DNA from: Streptacidiphilus jeojiense
GTDB taxonomy: Bacteria > Actinomycetota > Actinomycetes > Streptomycetales > Streptomycetaceae
Length of the DNA stretch: 64,000 nucleotides
Assembly: GCF_000719095.1 (NCBI RefSeq)
Contig: NZ_JOEH01000008.1
Location: forward strand, 1 to 64,000
Reading direction: 5' to 3'
Shown piece by piece: positions 56,993 through 64,000 of this stretch; position 1 is the stretch's first letter, and each line of letters opens with the position of its first letter. The position numbers were made by a program, and so were the translations under genes. The notes under the pieces are model-generated. The model saw nothing but the letters and a program-made list of their open reading frames with translations, was not told the origin of the DNA and ran no database searches.

Positions 56993-57067
56993 GATCCTCC
57001 TTCGTCGCCGACGCTCTCACGAGCGTGCTGCCCGGGCCACACGAGATGAGCCGACCGGCCGATGACG

Positions 57068-57991
57068 CTACGACGGGGTGTCCGCGTCGAGGGCTGCTGT
57101 GTGGAGGGCGGCGGCGACGCGGGTGGCTGCTTCGGTGGGTGGGGTGGGGAGGCGGGCCAGGAGCAGGCGGCGTTGTTCCTGGGGGCCGCCGCGTACCGGC
57201 AGGATGCGGACGCCGGGGGGTGCCGCGGGGGCGAGGGCTGCGGGCACGGTGGTCAGGCCGCAGCCGGCGGCGACCAGGTGCAGTTTGGCCAGCCAGTCGC
57301 GGGCGGTGTGGACGATGTCGGGCTTCTCGTCCAGGCCGGGCCAGACGCCCATCAGCCGGTCCTCGCCGGAGGGCGGGCCGGCGATCCAGCGCTGGCCGCG
57401 CAGGTCGGCGACGTCGACGAAGTCGCGGCGGGCCAGCGGATGGGTGCCGGGCACGGCGATGTGCAGGGCGCGTTCGGTCAGGATCTGCAGCACCAGCGCG
57501 GGCGATTCGGCGTCCGGGGGTCGGAACGGCGGCGCCGAACCCAGCAGGGCCAGGTCCAGGCTGCCGGTGCGCAGCGCCCGGACCAGGGCGGGGGTGCTGC
57601 CCTCGCGGCTGATCACGGTGATCTCCGGATCGGTGTCGCGCAGTGCGGCGACGGCCGCGGGCAGCAGGGCGGCCCCTGCGCTGGGGAACCAGCCGACGTG
57701 CACGGTGCCGGCCTGCGCGGGCAGGCCGGCGAGTTCGCGGGCTCCGGCGTCGATCTCGTCGAGGACCGCGGTGGCTCGGCGCAGCACCAGCCGACCCGGG
57801 GCGGTGAGGCGGACTCCGTCGTGGCGCCGCTCCAGCAGGGCGGCGCCGGTGACCCGTTCCAGGGAGGCGATCTGGCGGGAGACGGCGGACTGGGTGTAGC
57901 CGAGCTGGGTCGCTGCGGCGGTGAGCGTCCCGCGTTCGGCCACCGCGCGGAAGACCCGCAGGGCGGTCAGCGTGACATCGGTGAAGTCCAT
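57068..57991 (-). CDS. LysR-family transcriptional regulator
   Basis: 307 residues. N-terminal helix-turn-helix LTALRVFRAVAERGTLTAAATQLGYTQSAVSRQIASLE (in part: GTLTAAATQLGYTQSAVSRQ) and a periplasmic-binding-like effector domain (VHVGWFPSAGAALLPAAV, DLALLGSAPPF, VAAGCGLTTVPAAL). Divergent from two SDR genes over 71 bases, so it probably regulates them and itself. Effector unknown. Confidence 0.92.
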   Translation of the reverse strand: MDFTDVTLTALRVFRAVAERGTLTAAATQLGYTQSAVSRQIASLERVTGAALLERRHDGVRLTAPGRLVLRRATAVLDEIDAGARELAGLPAQAGTVHVGWFPSAGAALLPAAVAALRDTDPEITVISREGSTPALVRALRTGSLDLALLGSAPPFRPPDAESPALVLQILTERALHIAVPGTHPLARRDFVDVADLRGQRWIAGPPSGEDRLMGVWPGLDEKPDIVHTARDWLAKLHLVAAGCGLTTVPAALAPAAPPGVRILPVRGGPQEQRRLLLARLPTPPTEAATRVAAALHTAALDADTPS

Positions 57992-57994
57992 GAC

Positions 57995-58006
57995 GTATAC
58001 GCATAC
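57995..58006. promoter_or_regulatory. Candidate LysR-type box
   Basis: GTATACGCATAC has exact GTAT/ATAC arms and starts four bases upstream of the LysR ATG in the 71-base gap to the first SDR gene; it falls where a LysR regulator would block its own promoter. The gap is AT-richer than its flanks. Confidence 0.4.
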
Positions 58007-58062
58007 CAGGTGTGCCTAACTTTCGCTGGTCTCATGCCTGGAATGTCCCTAGCGTGGGGATC

Positions 58063-58950
58063 ATGAACACTCCACGCATTGCCCTGGTGACCGGGGCCAA
58101 CCAGGGGCTGGGCCGCGCGCTGGTCGAGGGTCTGGCCGCCCGGTCAAATCCGCAGGACCTGGTCCTGCTCACCGGCCGTGACGCCGGGCGGGTCGACCGG
58201 GCCGCCGCCGAGGTCGCCCGCGAGCCCGGCACCCGCAGCCGGGTGGAGGGGCGGGTGCTCGACGTCGCCGACGCCGAGGCGGTGGCCGCGCTGGCCGCGG
58301 AGCTGAAGCTGCGTCATGGCGGGGTCGACGTGGTGATCTCCAACGCGGTCGCCCGGCTCCTCCCGGACCGCTCGCAGGCCGCCCAGGCCGACGAGTTCAT
58401 CGACGTCGCCAACGGCGGCACCCACGCGGTGCTGCGCTCGTTCGGGCCGGTGCTGCGGCCCGGCGGCCGGCTGATCGTGGTGGCCAGCTCGCTGGGGACG
58501 CTCGGCCACCTGGACGCAAGGCTGCGTCCGCGCTTCGACGGCGCCTCCCTGGACCAGGTCGAGTACGCGGTGGAGTCCTGGCGCAGCGCCGTGCACGCCG
58601 GCACCGCGCAGGAGCAGGGCTGGCCGCTCTGGCTGAACGTGCCCTCCAAGGTGGCCCAGGTCGCAGCCGTACGCGCGGTGGCGGCCGAGCGCCGCGACCG
58701 CGATCTGGCCGCCGGGACGCTGGTCGCGGCGGTCTGCCCGGGCATGGTCGACACCGCCACCTCACGGCCCTGGTTCGCGGACTACAGCCAGGCCCGGACC
58801 CCGGCCGAGGCCGCCCGCGCCGTGCTCGACCTGGTGTTCGCCGAGGGAGCCGACCCCGAGCTGTACGGCGAACTGGTCCGCTCCGGCAAGGTCCTGCCCT
58901 GGCCCGACGGCACGCCCCCGACCGCGCAGGACCGACTGCTCGTCCCCTGA
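58063..58950 (+). CDS. Short-chain dehydrogenase/reductase, carbonyl-reductase-like
   Basis: 295 residues; ATG 58063 has GGGGA eight bases upstream. Cofactor loop ALVTGANQGLGRALVEGL (TGxNxGLG, as in carbonyl reductase 1-like enzymes), GGVDVVISNA, and a region RLIVVASSLGTLGHLD with the Ser. The usual YxxxK is not obvious; LNVPSKVAQVAAVRA has the Lys where Tyr-x-x-x-Lys is expected with Leu/Val at the Tyr position, so catalytic competence is uncertain. First gene of a two-SDR operon under the divergent LysR regulator. Confidence 0.82.
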   Translation: MNTPRIALVTGANQGLGRALVEGLAARSNPQDLVLLTGRDAGRVDRAAAEVAREPGTRSRVEGRVLDVADAEAVAALAAELKLRHGGVDVVISNAVARLLPDRSQAAQADEFIDVANGGTHAVLRSFGPVLRPGGRLIVVASSLGTLGHLDARLRPRFDGASLDQVEYAVESWRSAVHAGTAQEQGWPLWLNVPSKVAQVAAVRAVAAERRDRDLAAGTLVAAVCPGMVDTATSRPWFADYSQARTPAEAARAVLDLVFAEGADPELYGELVRSGKVLPWPDGTPPTAQDRLLVP

Positions 58951-58982
58951 ACCGTCCGTTCCACCGCAAAAAGGAGTCCCGC

Positions 58983-59930
58983 ATGACCATCGCCACCACG
59001 CCCGCCGTCACCACGCCGTTCGGCTTCGCCAGCACCGCCGCTGAGGTTGCCGCGGGCATCGACCTGACCGGCCGTCGGGCCGTGGTCACCGGCGCGTCCT
59101 CCGGCCTCGGCACCGAGACCGCCCGGGCCCTGGCGGGTACCGGCGCCGAGGTCACCCTGGCCGTCCGCGACACCGACGCGGGCGAGGCCGCGGCCAAGGA
59201 CATCGTCGCGAGCACCGGCAACCCGCACGTGCACGTCGCCCCGCTGGACCTCACCGACCCGGCGTCGGCCGCCGCGTTCGGGGCCTCCTGGCGGGGCCCG
59301 CTGCACATCCTGGTGAACAACGCCGGGGTGATGGCCAGCCCCGAGCAGTACACCCGGCAGGGCTGGGAGCTGCAGTTCGCCACCAACCACCTCGGCCACT
59401 TCGCCCTGGCCACCGCCCTGCACCCGGCCCTGGCCGCGGCGGGCGGCGGCGCCCGGATCGTGGTCGTCAGCTCCAGCGGCCACCAGATCTCCCCGGTGGT
59501 CTTCGACGACGTCAACTTCGCCTTCCGGCCCTACGACCCCTGGCTCGCCTACGGCCAGTCCAAGACCGCCGGCGTCCTGTTCGCGGTGGAGGCCACCCGC
59601 CGCTGGCAGGCCGACGGCGTCACCGCCAACGCCCTGATGCCCGGCGCCATCTACACCAACCTCCAGCGGCACACCGGCGGCCGCGGCAGCGGCAGGGTCC
59701 CCGCCGAGCTCATCAAGACCGTCGAGCAGGGCGCGGCCACCTCCGTCCTGCTGGCCACCTCGCCCCTGCTCGACGGCATCGGCGGACGCTACTTCGTCGA
59801 CTGCAACGAGGCCGCCACCGTCGACCGGCGCACCGGCAACCTCCAGGGCGTGGCCCGCTACGCCCTGGACCCGGACGGCGCCCGGCGGTTGTGGACGCTG
59901 TCCGAGGACCTGCTGGCCGCCGCGGGCTGA
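58983..59930 (+). CDS. Short-chain dehydrogenase, retinol-dehydrogenase-like
   Basis: 315 residues, ideal AAAAAGGAG site 32 bases after the previous SDR. TGASSGLGTETARAL cofactor loop, [14 protein letters not shown], Ser in IVVVSSSGHQISP and YxxxK in AYGQSKTAGVLFA. The extra 60 residues compared with minimal SDRs and FATNHLGHFALAT are typical for the WWOX/retinol-dehydrogenase-like branch, frequent in streptomycetes. Probably NADP-linked. Ends 73 bases from the convergent ABC permease gene; that gap holds two CGCGCCGTCG and two CGGCCTCG repeats. Confidence 0.9.
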   Translation: MTIATTPAVTTPFGFASTAAEVAAGIDLTGRRAVVTGASSGLGTETARALAGTGAEVTLAVRDTDAGEAAAKDIVASTGNPHVHVAPLDLTDPASAAAFGASWRGPLHILVNNAGVMASPEQYTRQGWELQFATNHLGHFALATALHPALAAAGGGARIVVVSSSGHQISPVVFDDVNFAFRPYDPWLAYGQSKTAGVLFAVEATRRWQADGVTANALMPGAIYTNLQRHTGGRGSGRVPAELIKTVEQGAATSVLLATSPLLDGIGGRYFVDCNEAATVDRRTGNLQGVARYALDPDGARRLWTLSEDLLAAAG

Positions 59931-60003
59931 ACCGCAGCCTCCCTGCCGGCACCCCCGCGCCGTCGCACCCCCGCGCCGTCGCGGCCTCGCGGCCTCGCGC
60001 CCC

Positions 60004-61002
60004 TCAGACCAGGCGCTTGCGCCCCCAGAGCAGGATGAAGGCCGCGAGGGCGGCGGTCAGCGCGAGCAGGATTCCTGCGCCGAGCCACTGCATGCCGGGC
60101 ATCTGGCTCTGGTTGAGGTAGGTGACCGCCCAGCCGACGACGTGCTTCTGGTCCAGGCAGGCGTTGGTCGCCGATGCCGTCATCTCGTGGCAGTTGCCGT
60201 AGCCGATGTAGTCGCCGGACGCGGTGAGGTAGAACTGGTCGATCATATGGGCGCTTCCGGGCAGCACCGGGAAGGAGTTGTCGGCGAGCACGCCGTTGTG
60301 GCTGGTGGCGACCTGGATGTGGCCGAGCGACATCCGCTCGTAGGCCCAGGCGATCTGGGTCGCGACGCCGAAGCCGAAGGTGACCACCATCGCCATCAGG
60401 GTCCGGCGCAGCAGCATGCCGATCGCCACCCCGCCGACCACGGTGAACAGGGTCAGCGCCACCGGCACCGGGCCGGTGTTGTCGAAGACCGTGCTGGAGT
60501 CCCAACTGGGCCCCGAGGTCAGGTGCTTGAGCGGTGCCCACCACCAGCCGAAGGCCAGCGAGAGCGCGGTGGTGCAGAGCACGGTCACCGCCACGGTGAT
60601 GCCCAGTTTGGTGACGAGCCATCGGACCCGGCTGCTGGACTGGGTGTTGACCAGTTTGGCGGTGCCGGTCTCCAGGTCGTTGGCGAGCAGCGGCGCGCCC
60701 AGGAAGACGCCGATGACCACGGGGGCCAGCCCCAGCGCGAGGCTGATCCGGTCCATCGCGCTGGTGTCGAGGTGCTGGTCCCAGCCGTCCTTGAGGTGGG
60801 GCCAACCCTGGGTGTCCAGGTAGCTCATCAACTGCGTGCGCTCGTAGGCGATCAGCAGGACGCCCGCCACGGTGGCGGCCAGCAGGGTCCAGAAGGCGGC
60901 CCGGTGCTGGCGCCAGACGAGCCAGTTCATGCCGCCGAGCCGCAGCCCGCGGGCAGGCCCGGCGGCGCCGGTCGGGGCCGGGACGCTGGTCAGGGTGCTC
61001 AT
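60004..61002 (-). CDS. ABC transporter permease (ABC2-like)
   Basis: 332 residues with about six spans: FWTLLAATVAGVLLIAYE first, a larger extracytoplasmic loop with two Cys (YGNCHEM and NACLDQK) between the last two. The ATG overlaps the TGA of the ATPase gene (ATGA). It forms the membrane part of a YtrA-controlled ABC transporter; in this group (as in ytrBCDEF-like systems) export or envelope-stress functions are known, with no defined substrate here. Confidence 0.85.
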   Translation of the reverse strand: MSTLTSVPAPTGAAGPARGLRLGGMNWLVWRQHRAAFWTLLAATVAGVLLIAYERTQLMSYLDTQGWPHLKDGWDQHLDTSAMDRISLALGLAPVVIGVFLGAPLLANDLETGTAKLVNTQSSSRVRWLVTKLGITVAVTVLCTTALSLAFGWWWAPLKHLTSGPSWDSSTVFDNTGPVPVALTLFTVVGGVAIGMLLRRTLMAMVVTFGFGVATQIAWAYERMSLGHIQVATSHNGVLADNSFPVLPGSAHMIDQFYLTASGDYIGYGNCHEMTASATNACLDQKHVVGWAVTYLNQSQMPGMQWLGAGILLALTAALAAFILLWGRKRLV

Positions 61003-61970
61003 GCCGCCACCGCCTGGACGTCGTCGATCCGGGCGCTCGGGGTGAGCAGCGGTGCGGCTTGCGGCGAGCGCAGGTAGCCGAGCAGGAGTTCCTCCAGGTT
61101 GGGGGTCTCGGCCTGCCAGGCGCCGCCGTCCAGGCCGTCCGGGCCCGGGCGCACCAGGGCGGTGAACTGCCGTCCGCTGGTGCGGGTCTCGACCACGGTG
61201 TGGTGGGCCAGGTTGGCCGGCAGCTGCCCGTCGACGTGGGCGCCGGTGAGCAGGGCGTGGGACTCCAGCAGGTCGTCGACCTCGCCGGCCAGCCGCAGTC
61301 CGCCCTCGGCGATGACCACCAGGTAGTCGCAGACGTTCTCCAGCTCGGAGAGCATGTGGGTGGACATCAGCACGGTGGTGCCGTGCTCGGTGGCCTCGGC
61401 CAGCAGGGTGCCCATCATCTCGTGGCGCACCAGCGGGTCCAGGTCGGACATCGGCTCGTCCAGGATCAGCAGGTCGGGGCGCTTGCCGAAGGCCAGCGCG
61501 AAGGCGACCCGGGTGCGCTGGCCGCCGGAGAGCGTGCCGATCCGTGCCGCCATCGGCACGTTGCCGGCACGGACGATGTCCTCGGCGGCCCGCTGGTCCC
61601 AGCCGGGGTTGAGCTCGCGGCCCAGGCGCAGGGTCTCCTCGACGGTGAAGCGGCGGAACAGCGGCTTCTCCTGGGCCAGGAACGCGGTGCGGCGGTTGGC
61701 CCCCTCGGACTCCGGGGCCTCGCCGAACACCCGCAGGGTGCCGGTCGTCGGCTCCAGCAGATTGCCGGCGATCCCCAGCAGCGTGGTCTTTCCGGCGCCG
61801 TTGGGGCCGACCAGTCCGCAGATCCGGCCGGCCGGCAGCCGGAAGGAGCAGTCCCGCAGTGCCCAACCGCGCCGGTACTTCTTTCCGATCCCGTACGCCG
61901 CTATCGCGGTGCCGTCCCCCGGTTCACCCGGTTCGCCCGGATCCCCGTAGCCCGCCCCGTTGCCGTTCAT
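60999..61970 (-). CDS. ABC transporter ATP-binding protein
   Basis: 323 residues; the ATG overlaps the regulator stop (ATGA), with AGGGGACAGGG upstream. A Gly/Glu/Pro-rich N-terminal tail of about 20 residues (DPGEPGEPGDG) is followed by Walker A GLVGPNGAGKTTLL, Q-loop FLAQEKPLFRRF, signature LSGGQRTRVAFAL, Walker B LLILDEPMSDLDP and H in MSTHMLSELE. The 80-residue C-terminal extension is typical of drug/lipid export ATPases of the CcmA type. Works with the permease encoded immediately downstream. Confidence 0.92.
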   Translation of the reverse strand: MNGNGAGYGDPGEPGEPGDGTAIAAYGIGKKYRRGWALRDCSFRLPAGRICGLVGPNGAGKTTLLGIAGNLLEPTTGTLRVFGEAPESEGANRRTAFLAQEKPLFRRFTVEETLRLGRELNPGWDQRAAEDIVRAGNVPMAARIGTLSGGQRTRVAFALAFGKRPDLLILDEPMSDLDPLVRHEMMGTLLAEATEHGTTVLMSTHMLSELENVCDYLVVIAEGGLRLAGEVDDLLESHALLTGAHVDGQLPANLAHHTVVETRTSGRQFTALVRPGPDGLDGGAWQAETPNLEELLLGYLRSPQAAPLLTPSARIDDVQAVAA

Positions 61971-62398
61971 CCCTGTCCCCTCATGTCCAGCGCCTCTCCT
62001 TGTGCGGCGGCCACCGTGGTTCCGGTGAACCGCTCCTCCAGCACCGACGCGACCAGTGCGGCCACGTCCTCCCGCTCCAGGCCGGCCTCGCGCGCCCTGG
62101 TCACCCACGCGTCCAGCTCCCCGCGCAGCGGCCCGTCGGCCGCCGCCTGGGGGCGGGCCAGCGAGCGCAGCACGAAGGTGCCCAGGCCCGGTCGCGGTTC
62201 GACCAGGCCCTCCCGCTCCAGCTCCCGGTACGCCTTGAGGGTCGTGTTCGGGTTGACCGCGCAGGTCTCGGCGACCTCCTTGGCCGTCGGCAGCCGGTCG
62301 CCCGGCAGCAGCACGCCCAGCCGCAGCGCCTGTCTGGTCTGCTGCACGATCTGCTGGTAGGCGGCGATCCCGCTCCGCCGGTCGATGCGGAACTCCAC
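61967..62398 (-). CDS. GntR-family regulator, YtrA subfamily
   Basis: 143 residues from GTG. Winged helix MEFRIDRRSGIAAYQQIVQQ, LLPGDRLPTAKEVAETCAVNPNTTLKAYRELEREGLV (in part: LPTAKEVAETCAVNPNTTLK), then a short dimerisation tail of two helices, as in YtrA regulators of ABC operons. First gene of an operon with both ABC genes, joined by ATGA overlaps, so it is very likely the repressor of that operon. A near-symmetric stretch around 62417-62431 with ACT-C-AGT lies just upstream. Confidence 0.9.
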   Translation of the reverse strand: MEFRIDRRSGIAAYQQIVQQTRQALRLGVLLPGDRLPTAKEVAETCAVNPNTTLKAYRELEREGLVEPRPGLGTFVLRSLARPQAAADGPLRGELDAWVTRAREAGLEREDVAALVASVLEERFTGTTVAAAQGEALDMRGQG

Positions 62399-62484
62399 TC
62401 GCTCATCACCACCCTTTAGCTACTCAGTTAGTGGAATGATGATGGAGGACAGGGCACAGCCCTGTCAAAGGATTCCTTCGAGCC

Positions 62485-62524
62485 GCTCAGTCGGCGGTCG
62501 GCGGTCGGCTCAGTCGGCGGTCGG
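62485..62524. repeat. 17-bp direct repeat over a stop codon
   Basis: GCTCAGTCGGCGGTCGG occurs at 62485-62501 and 62508-62524. The second copy contains the stop codon of the phosphatase gene and its last codons, so the end of the gene has been partly duplicated downstream. No functional role is evident. Confidence 0.8.
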
Positions 62525-64000
62525 CGACGCACCGGCGGGCAGCTGCTGCTCCGCCCAGATGGTCTTGCCCAGCGCGGTCTGCCGGGTGCCCCAGCCCTGG
62601 GTCAGCTGGGCGACCAGCAGCAGGCCGCGGCCGCCCTCGTCCAGGGTGCGGGCGCGGCGCAGGTGCGGGGCGGTGTTGCTGGCGTCGGAGACCTCGCAGA
62701 TCAGCGTGCGGTCGCGGATCAGCCGCAGCTGCACCGGCCCCTGGCCGTAGCGGATGGCGTTGGTGACCAGCTCGCTGACGACCAGTTCGGTGACGAAGGC
62801 CGCGTCGTCCAGGCCCCATCCGGCGAGCGTCGCCCCGGCCCACTTGCGGGCCTCGGCGACCTGCGCCGGGTCGTGCGCGACGTCCAGCGTCGCCACCTGG
62901 CCGGCGCCCAGCAGCCGGGTGCGGGCGACCAGCAGCGCCGCGTCGTCGGCGGGGTGCTCGTCGAGCAGGCCGGTGAAGATGGTGTCGCAGGTGGCGTCCA
63001 GCGAGCGAGACGGAGCCGCCAGGGCGCGGCACATCAGCTCCACGCCGGCGTCCAGGTCGCGCCGACGCGACTCGACCAGCCCGTCGGTGTACAGCGCCAG
63101 CAGGCTTCCCTCGGGCAGGTCCAGCTCGGTGGCCTCGAAGGGCAGGCCGCCGACGCCCAGCGGCGGCCCGGGCGAGATCCGGACCACCTCGGCGGTGCCG
63201 CCGGGCCTCAGCAGCACCGGCGCCGGATGCCCGGCGCTGGCCACCGTGCAGCGGCCGGAGACCGGATCGTATACCGCGTACAGGCAGGTGGCGCCGGTCA
63301 CCGCGGTCCCGCTCTGCTCCTGGCCGCCGCCGGCCTCGGTCCACGGGGAGTCCTCCTCCGCGCCGAGGTGCGCCACCAGGTCGTCCAGGTGGACCAGCAG
63401 TTCGTCGGGGGGCAGGTCGACGTCGGCCAGCGTGCGCACGGCGGTGCGCAGCCGCCCCATGGTGGCCGAGGCGTTGATCCCGTGCCCGACCACGTCCCCG
63501 ACCACCAGCGCCACCCGGGTCCCGGACAGCGCGATCACGTCGAACCAGTCGCCGCCGACCCCGGCGCTGGCGTCGGCGGGCAGGTAGCGGGAGGTGACCT
63601 CCACCGCGGCCTGCGCCGGCAGCCCGGACGGCAGCAGATTGCGCTGCAGCGCCAGCGCCGTGGCGTGCTCGCGGGTGTACCGGCGGGCGTTGTCCACGCA
63701 CAGCGCGGCACGGGTCGCCAGCTCCTCGGCCAGCAGCACCTCCTCCGCGTCGAACGGGTCGTGCGACTCGCGGCGGATGAAGACCACCACGCCGAGGGTG
63801 AGTCCGCGGGCGCGCAGCGGGACGGCCAGGAACCAGCGCAGCTTGAACCGCCGCGCCGTGGCGGAGCGGACCTCGTCCTGGGCCAGCCAGCGCTCGTGGT
63901 CCGGCTCCCCCGGCCCGCTGAGCACCGGACGGCCGCCGGCCAGCGCCCGCGCCGCCGGGGCGAACGGCGGGTAGGTGTCGACCGTGCCCAGCTCGACGAC
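62510..64000 (-). CDS. PP2C/SpoIIE-type serine phosphatase with GAF and anti-sigma-kinase-like ATPase domains (5-prime end outside window)
   Basis: Partial: 496 codons are present and the frame stays open to the right edge. In order: a GAF-type domain (WFLAVPLRARGLTLGVVVFI), a PP2C/SpoIIE domain (LPADASAGVGGDWFDVIALSG with metal Asp, VVGDVVGHGINASATM, CTVASAGHPAPVLLRPGG, LLALYTDGLVESR, ADDAALLVAR), and a C-terminal HATPase_c of the RsbW type (FVTELVVSELVTNAIRYG, GRGLLLVAQLTQGWG). This three-part layout is common in streptomycetes for partner-switching control of sigma factors or anti-sigma antagonists. No cognate sigma gene is visible. Confidence 0.9.
   Translation of the reverse strand, partial: VVELGTVDTYPPFAPAARALAGGRPVLSGPGEPDHERWLAQDEVRSATARRFKLRWFLAVPLRARGLTLGVVVFIRRESHDPFDAEEVLLAEELATRAALCVDNARRYTREHATALALQRNLLPSGLPAQAAVEVTSRYLPADASAGVGGDWFDVIALSGTRVALVVGDVVGHGINASATMGRLRTAVRTLADVDLPPDELLVHLDDLVAHLGAEEDSPWTEAGGGQEQSGTAVTGATCLYAVYDPVSGRCTVASAGHPAPVLLRPGGTAEVVRISPGPPLGVGGLPFEATELDLPEGSLLALYTDGLVESRRRDLDAGVELMCRALAAPSRSLDATCDTIFTGLLDEHPADDAALLVARTRLLGAGQVATLDVAHDPAQVAEARKWAGATLAGWGLDDAAFVTELVVSELVTNAIRYGQGPVQLRLIRDRTLICEVSDASNTAPHLRRARTLDEGGRGLLLVAQLTQGWGTRQTALGKTIWAEQQLPAGASPTAD

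Noticed and set aside
59931..60003. Repeated CGCGCCGTCG and CGGCCTCG in the convergent gap, considered as a CRISPR-like or attachment site.
   Set aside because: Only two copies each, very short units and simple GC-rich composition; no spacer structure.
1..64000. Search for rRNA, tRNA, CRISPR arrays, prophage genes, replication origin and complete insertion sequences.
   Set aside because: No tRNA cloverleaf, rRNA segment, repeat-spacer array, DnaA-box cluster, integrase or intact transposase could be recognised by reading; a dedicated search was not possible here.

Overview
The window is very GC-rich and densely coded, with strong third-position G/C bias, GTG/TTG starts, AAGGAG-type ribosome binding sites and many convergent gene pairs separated by only 7-30 bases. 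Together with a DasR-type operator, a GCDH/CaiB pair, XRE/SDR and LysR/SDR divergons and a PP2C/ATPase phosphatase, this points to an actinomycete of the Streptomycetales (Streptomyces, Kitasatospora or Streptacidiphilus type). There is no rRNA, tRNA, ribosomal protein or other core housekeeping operon, so it looks like accessory chromosome. No intact insertion sequence, phage gene or CRISPR array was seen.

Layout. 0.15-6.9 kb: fructosamine-kinase-like protein, a small secreted protein, a lipoprotein / DesK-type kinase / NarL-type regulator operon headed by a perfect 24-bp palindrome, an N-terminal ankyrin-type module protein and a Ppx/GppA phosphatase. 7.0-9.4 kb: phosphoketolase. 9.7-18 kb: a SUKH-domain protein, an alpha/beta hydrolase with Asn in place of the nucleophile Ser, a luciferase-like monooxygenase with an amber codon just after its best start, a GT2 synthase with an MshEN-like N-terminal domain plus overlapping membrane partner, and an archaeal-type ATPase with a nuclease-like C-terminus. 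18.3-23.3 kb: endonuclease/phosphatase-family enzyme, LytR-CpsA-Psr protein and an OmpR/HisKA two-component system.

23.4-31.4 kb is the most distinctive part. A 73-residue double-glycine leader peptide whose 48-residue core has no cysteine is followed by HlyD, a C39 peptidase-ABC protein and a second ABC protein of the NHLM bacteriocin export type, with tight GTGA/TTGA overlaps and a strong 16-bp hairpin between peptide gene and exporter. No lanthipeptide synthase, cyclodehydratase or radical-SAM gene is present nearby. An ECF-like sigma factor and a single-span partner lie just upstream on the same strand.

31.6-43.3 kb: an alkylsulfatase with a perfect operator, then a secreted carbohydrate-degradation block: GH18 chitinase, GH78-like rhamnosidase, a two-component system, GH26-like lipoprotein and GH76 endo-mannanase. 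Three of the four glycosidases carry a TGAATCG-based LacI-like operator; the chitinase also has a DasR-type dre. The chitinase and GH78-like protein share a nearly identical triple repeat at their C-termini.

43.5-64 kb: a MerR regulator with a classical 19-bp-spacer promoter, a probable glutarate catabolic divergon (GntR, CaiB/BaiF CoA-transferase, glutaryl-CoA dehydrogenase) with a cupin and TetR regulator, several redox enzymes with divergent regulators, a DUF1684 protein, GGCT-like protein, methyltransferase, MFS exporter, an M28-like protein with altered metal ligands, a LysR/SDR/SDR unit, a YtrA-type GntR/ABC operon, and a serine phosphatase cut by the right edge.
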